Positions 60,434 through 64,000 of a stretch of 64,000 nucleotides of DNA are shown in pieces; positions within the stretch are counted from its first letter, which is position 1, and each line of letters starts with the position of its first letter. The notes under the pieces are model-generated. The model was not told the origin of the DNA, searched no databases, and saw only the letters and a list, made by a program, of their open reading frames with translations. Source of the stretch: Dioscorea cayenensis subsp. rotundata (lineage: Eukaryota; Streptophyta; Magnoliopsida; Dioscoreales; Dioscoreaceae); NCBI RefSeq assembly GCF_009730915.1, contig NC_052477.1:3126611-3190610 (forward strand), written 5' to 3'. Both the position numbers and the translations under genes were made by a program.

Positions 60434-62661
60434 TGTCACGCCCCAGCCCCACTGCCGGGCCCGCAGACAGATCGGCCGCATCCACTGGGACAGGGTCCCA
60501 CTGGGTGCCAGGCCTCAGATTTGACCTGGTCAGAGTCAACCCTAACAAGCAGAATATAAATAGTAATACAGAAGCACAAATAGGATACTAGAAACTGAAA
60601 TATTACAAGTACGGGCCTTAGCAGCCCTACATAACACAAAGATGAACCCAATAGTTCTCAATACATAAATACTGTCAGAATACAAGCCTTACACTCACAG
60701 AAAAGTGTACTACAGAGATACTGATAACAGCGGAAAATACACTCCCAGACACCCCCCGATCCTAGACTTGATCTTCTCCTGCGAGAACAGAGTTCACAGA
60801 GTGTATGAGCCACAAGGGCCCAGTAGGGTCGCAGAAACAACAGATAAAGCAGATATTGCAGAATACTATATCATACTTCATACAGAATACAGAAAACACA
60901 GAATACAGAAATAATCCAAAACTACGGAAAACACGCAGATTCAGTCATGTACATCTCCCTGGCTAATAACAGAAATTGACAGCACGAGGTTGGATCATCG
61001 ACTGTGAAGTCGGGACAGAACAGAACAGAATATCAACAGCCGAAGCTGGATCTTCGACCGCAGTCGGGGGTAGCGCTACTACAGAACACATGTGCACATG
61101 GCTAGGACTTACTCCTCCTAGCTGGGCGAGCCAGGAATGGAGATGAACTAAAAACCCGCAGAAATATGAAATACAGACAGAGAAAATACTGAATAAATAG
61201 AACGATTAAATAAATAAAAACAATAAATAAATAAATGACAAGAAAATAAATAAATAATTAAATAAAATTATAAAAATAGAGAAATAACTTAAATATATAA
61301 TAATTATCAGAAATACGGAATTTGCGGGTGCGAGAGCCTACCTGGCTCCGAACTACAGAATCGGGTTCACCAAGTCCCGCGAACTAGGGCTTGCTACCAA
61401 AATCTAACCAACAAAAGCTTTACTTAGAATTAAGTCTTGGGCCGGGCCTATTACAACTAGGGCCCCGGAGGAAGAATTTACAAACATGGCAGGAATAAGT
61501 CAAGCACAAACAAAATACCTATGTGTATAAAAAAAATAATAACCTGGTACGCAAGGTTCAAGGATGGCAATTAGGATACCAACTAACAGAATATAACTGA
61601 AAGTATAAATCTAACTATAAATATACACTCACACAGGTATAAGATGAACAAAAACATGGCAACCATGATTCTGGAAGTCTCACGAATTTACAGAACTATA
61701 GTGGTAAACATTAAGCAAATAAAACTACAGAAGCATGCCTACAGGGGTGTTTGAAATGGCCACGTCTAGATGTTAAGCTAATGCCAAAATGATCTATGAA
61801 AAAGTAATTAAATTCTAGAAGGTTTTAAAGCATTAAATATTAAAAGTCAAGGTCTTATGCAACCAACTCACATGTTGACCAGCTTGACTACCACCAAAGA
61901 GAAAATGAAAACATCATTAAGGTTAAGTTAACACAATTCTAATCAATATCATCCAACAAAGCTGCAGGAAATACCAGCACCACTAAGTGTAAACAAAAGC
62001 ATAAATTTTCTACAAGTGCCAAAAGACAATTTCAACACATCAACCATGCTTCCAACCCAACCAAATCACCAGGATCACACACTCTCATGCAAAAACACAT
62101 GTGAGCATAGCACTAACAAGATGATTAAACCCAAGGATTAAAGAAAGTGTTTAAGCTCTCATGATCACTTATAACACACAATAAAGCCACAGGAACAAGC
62201 ATGAATGTGTAGAAAATCTACCCACTTACAACATGAACGCAGGCTTTGGGTTTAAATATAAAAGTGCTTATATACATCTTCAGGAGGAATACCACAAGAA
62301 GCTAACCAACTAACTACAACATCCAAGAGGTCAAGATCAACAAGACACAAGAGCAAGCAACCTACCTCAAATCTAGCCAGTGAAAGGAATCTCCTCCAAG
62401 CCCAAGCTCTAGCCTTCAGCCAAAGAGAAGCAAGCTCCCAAGGAAAAGGAGAAGAGCAAGGAGAAGAGGCTGCTCTCCCTTAAGAGCTCCACCAACGCTG
62501 CTTGACAAGACTCGACACTCACGGGAAGCCAAACAGGGTCACGGGAAAGCTGCGGCAGAGGCATGGGGAAGAGAAAATGCCAATGGTGGGCTCCACCACC
62601 TAAACAAAAAAAAACAGCAGTCCAAGTCCACACGGTCAAAGTGTCAACCCTGGATATTACA
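60434..62661 (-). mobile_element. Solo LTR of a Ty3/gypsy-type element, 2228 bp
   Basis: Starts TGTCACGCCCC and ends GGATATTACA. Perfect target duplication AAACC lies at 60429-60433 and 62662-62666. The complement runs from TGTAATATCC to GGGGCGTGACA, the edge typical of plant gypsy LTRs just before the tRNA-Met primer site, so the minus orientation is inferred. There is no internal coding domain and no second LTR. It shares the edge pattern, size class and orientation with the solo LTR at 29201-31249, but the bodies are only distantly alike. Confidence 0.82.
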
Positions 62662-62666
62662 AAACC

Positions 62667-63589
62667 AACATGAACATTATCAGAATAATATAAAAAACAA
62701 TTTTATCATAAACATTTTATTACAAATATATCAGGGATATGCTGCATTACAACAATAACACCAACCATTTTTAAAAAAAATTTCTTCACTTCCTTGCTTC
62801 TTGCACTACTATTTTCTCCGGTATCCCTTGAAGCATTTTGCATTGCTTCATGCATTGCTATTGATATGACATTAAATAATAACATAAGTATAACCCAACA
62901 TAAACATCAGAATCATTGCAGCAATTAGTGAGCACTTAGTCACTATTTTCATAGCTCTCGTCATGACCCAACACACGAGTGATGTATAAATACACCACAA
63001 CAAAGGATGCCAAGACACAAAGAATGAAAGTGACAACTTTCAACTATGCATTCTTTATCAATTCCTTCTTAGAAGCCAAGATTGGAATGTAAAATGCTCA
63101 AGAATTCTATGCAAATTAGCATATCTCCCAGGCACCGCATTAGGATATCCATCAGCGGGTAGAGAGATGGAGGAGATCCATGAGGAACATGTGAACCACA
63201 TTAAGATCCATGCATATGACCTAGTAGAACAACAACAGGTGGAGTTGATAAAGTAGGGTGCCTCATTTAGCTTCAAACTCTCTATAAATTGTCTTCAAAA
63301 TTTCTAGGCAATTTTAATGCCTTTTTATGTATTATCTTGCCATTAAACTCACGTACTTGGGTTAACAGTATGATTTTCAAAAATTAGTGACAAAAATTAA
63401 AAAGAATTCTTTAAAGAGCTATTTTATAATTATATAATTTAACCAATTTCCAAAACTCTCCATCTGCTTGATGTAGAGTTTGACGAAATAAAGTCAAACA
63501 ATTCTCTTAGGAATAAACAAATATCCCAAATCCAATACCTAAATATTAATACAAGGTTAATATCGGCGCTTTAGACGGGAAAAAAGAGA
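62667..63589. other. Intergenic DNA between direct repeats
   Basis: No gene established. A 29-codon frame at 63169-63258 (plus strand, starts MEEIHEEHVNHIK) is conspicuously charged but has no recognisable relatives and is too short to call. Confidence 0.4.
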
Positions 63590-63718
63590 CAGTCGTTTGA
63601 GGGAGGTACAAATATTTTTCAAATGTGAAAATCAGGGACTAACACCGGACAAATTATAATAAGGTGACTAAAGGGACAGATTAACTATAATAATAAAAAG
63701 ACTAAATAAGGTATTAGA
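63590..63718 (+). repeat. Direct repeat, copy 2
   Basis: Second copy of the 60300-60433 repeat, with 'atgtgaaaatcagggactaa' and 'aaataaggtattagact'. Confidence 0.8.
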
Positions 63719-64000
63719 CTGTTTATGTGTGGAGGAGGTTTTGGGGCATGTGCTCAAGTGCTACTATTATTATCTGCATCATTTATTCCTAGTAATAATA
63801 TTTTTACCAAATAAATTTTCCAGATAGGTTTCCCGATGTGGATGTCAAATTAGCATACACGTCATTCTTTCTCTCTTTTTTTTTTAATGAATTTCTCTTT
63901 ATTATCTAAATCCTAAATTCAAATATTATTTATGGTTTAAGTTTTTAGATTTTTGGGTATAAGATTTTGTAGTATTTGAATTTAAGATTTTATATATGGT
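63719..64000. other. AT-rich end of window
   Basis: Nothing recognised. Confidence 0.5.

Noticed and set aside
60300..60914. Frames of 60-74 codons around 60.3-60.9 kb
   Set aside because: They cross the repeat/solo LTR boundary and reflect LTR composition.
63058..63276. 72-codon minus frame and a 29-codon plus frame at the right edge
   Set aside because: Neither has a recognised motif or supporting signals; the plus frame is noted only in the spacer entry.

Overview
This is nuclear DNA of a flowering plant. It is AT-rich, has GT-AG introns, and carries plant gene families (CDK-related kinase, tandem MATH protein, F-box protein, GDSL esterase) among many plant transposons. The fine taxonomy cannot be read from the window. 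One run of exactly 1000 N (52475-53474) is a scaffold gap.

Layout. 1-2 kb: a hAT-like non-autonomous element (240-1929) with a perfect 8-bp target duplication. 3-8.7 kb: a PIF/Harbinger element with an uninterrupted two-exon DDE transposase and a convergent Myb/SANT partner gene broken by three in-frame stops. 9-12.3 kb: a GC-rich patch, a damaged copy of an F-box gene 5' end, and a hAT-like MITE (11184-12041) nested in a repeat-rich host. 13.2-16.4 kb: a tandem MATH-domain gene. 18.4-21.4 kb: a four-exon F-box gene. 21.6-25.4 kb: a tandem duplication holding ~205-bp repeat arrays and two copies of a 50-residue membrane microprotein gene, one dead and one intact; the intact copy has a TRIM retroelement inserted just upstream of its TATA box. 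29.2-31.2 kb: a solo LTR. 31.6-40.9 kb: a Mutator-like element with a plant-mobile-domain/Ulp1-like gene converging on a MuDR-type transposase gene that has lost its catalytic core, followed by a second, more deleted copy. 41.6-47.3 kb: a complete seven-exon CDK-related kinase. 47.8-52.4 kb: four exons of a GDSL esterase/lipase, with the first exon probably in the gap. 55 kb: a small gene with an N-myristoylation-type start. 58.3-59.5 kb: a hAT-like element carrying what looks like exon 1 of a mitochondrial ribosomal L7/L12 gene. 60.4-62.7 kb: a second solo LTR.

The host genes are unrelated to each other in function: signalling kinase, ubiquitin adaptor, lipid esterase, MATH protein and two small membrane-associated proteins. 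The kinase and GDSL genes converge, with about 420 bp between their stop codons. The strongest unexplained signal is in the Mutator-like element: its introns and intergene spacer are filled with a recurring GTTTAA core, and the core's orientation follows the transcription direction of each gene, flipping where the two genes meet near 36.12 kb. Second are the ~205-bp arrays beside the microprotein genes, whose units carry splice-site-like borders. Exon limits were set by reading frame and splice-site continuity by eye; family names come from recognised motifs, not from a database search.
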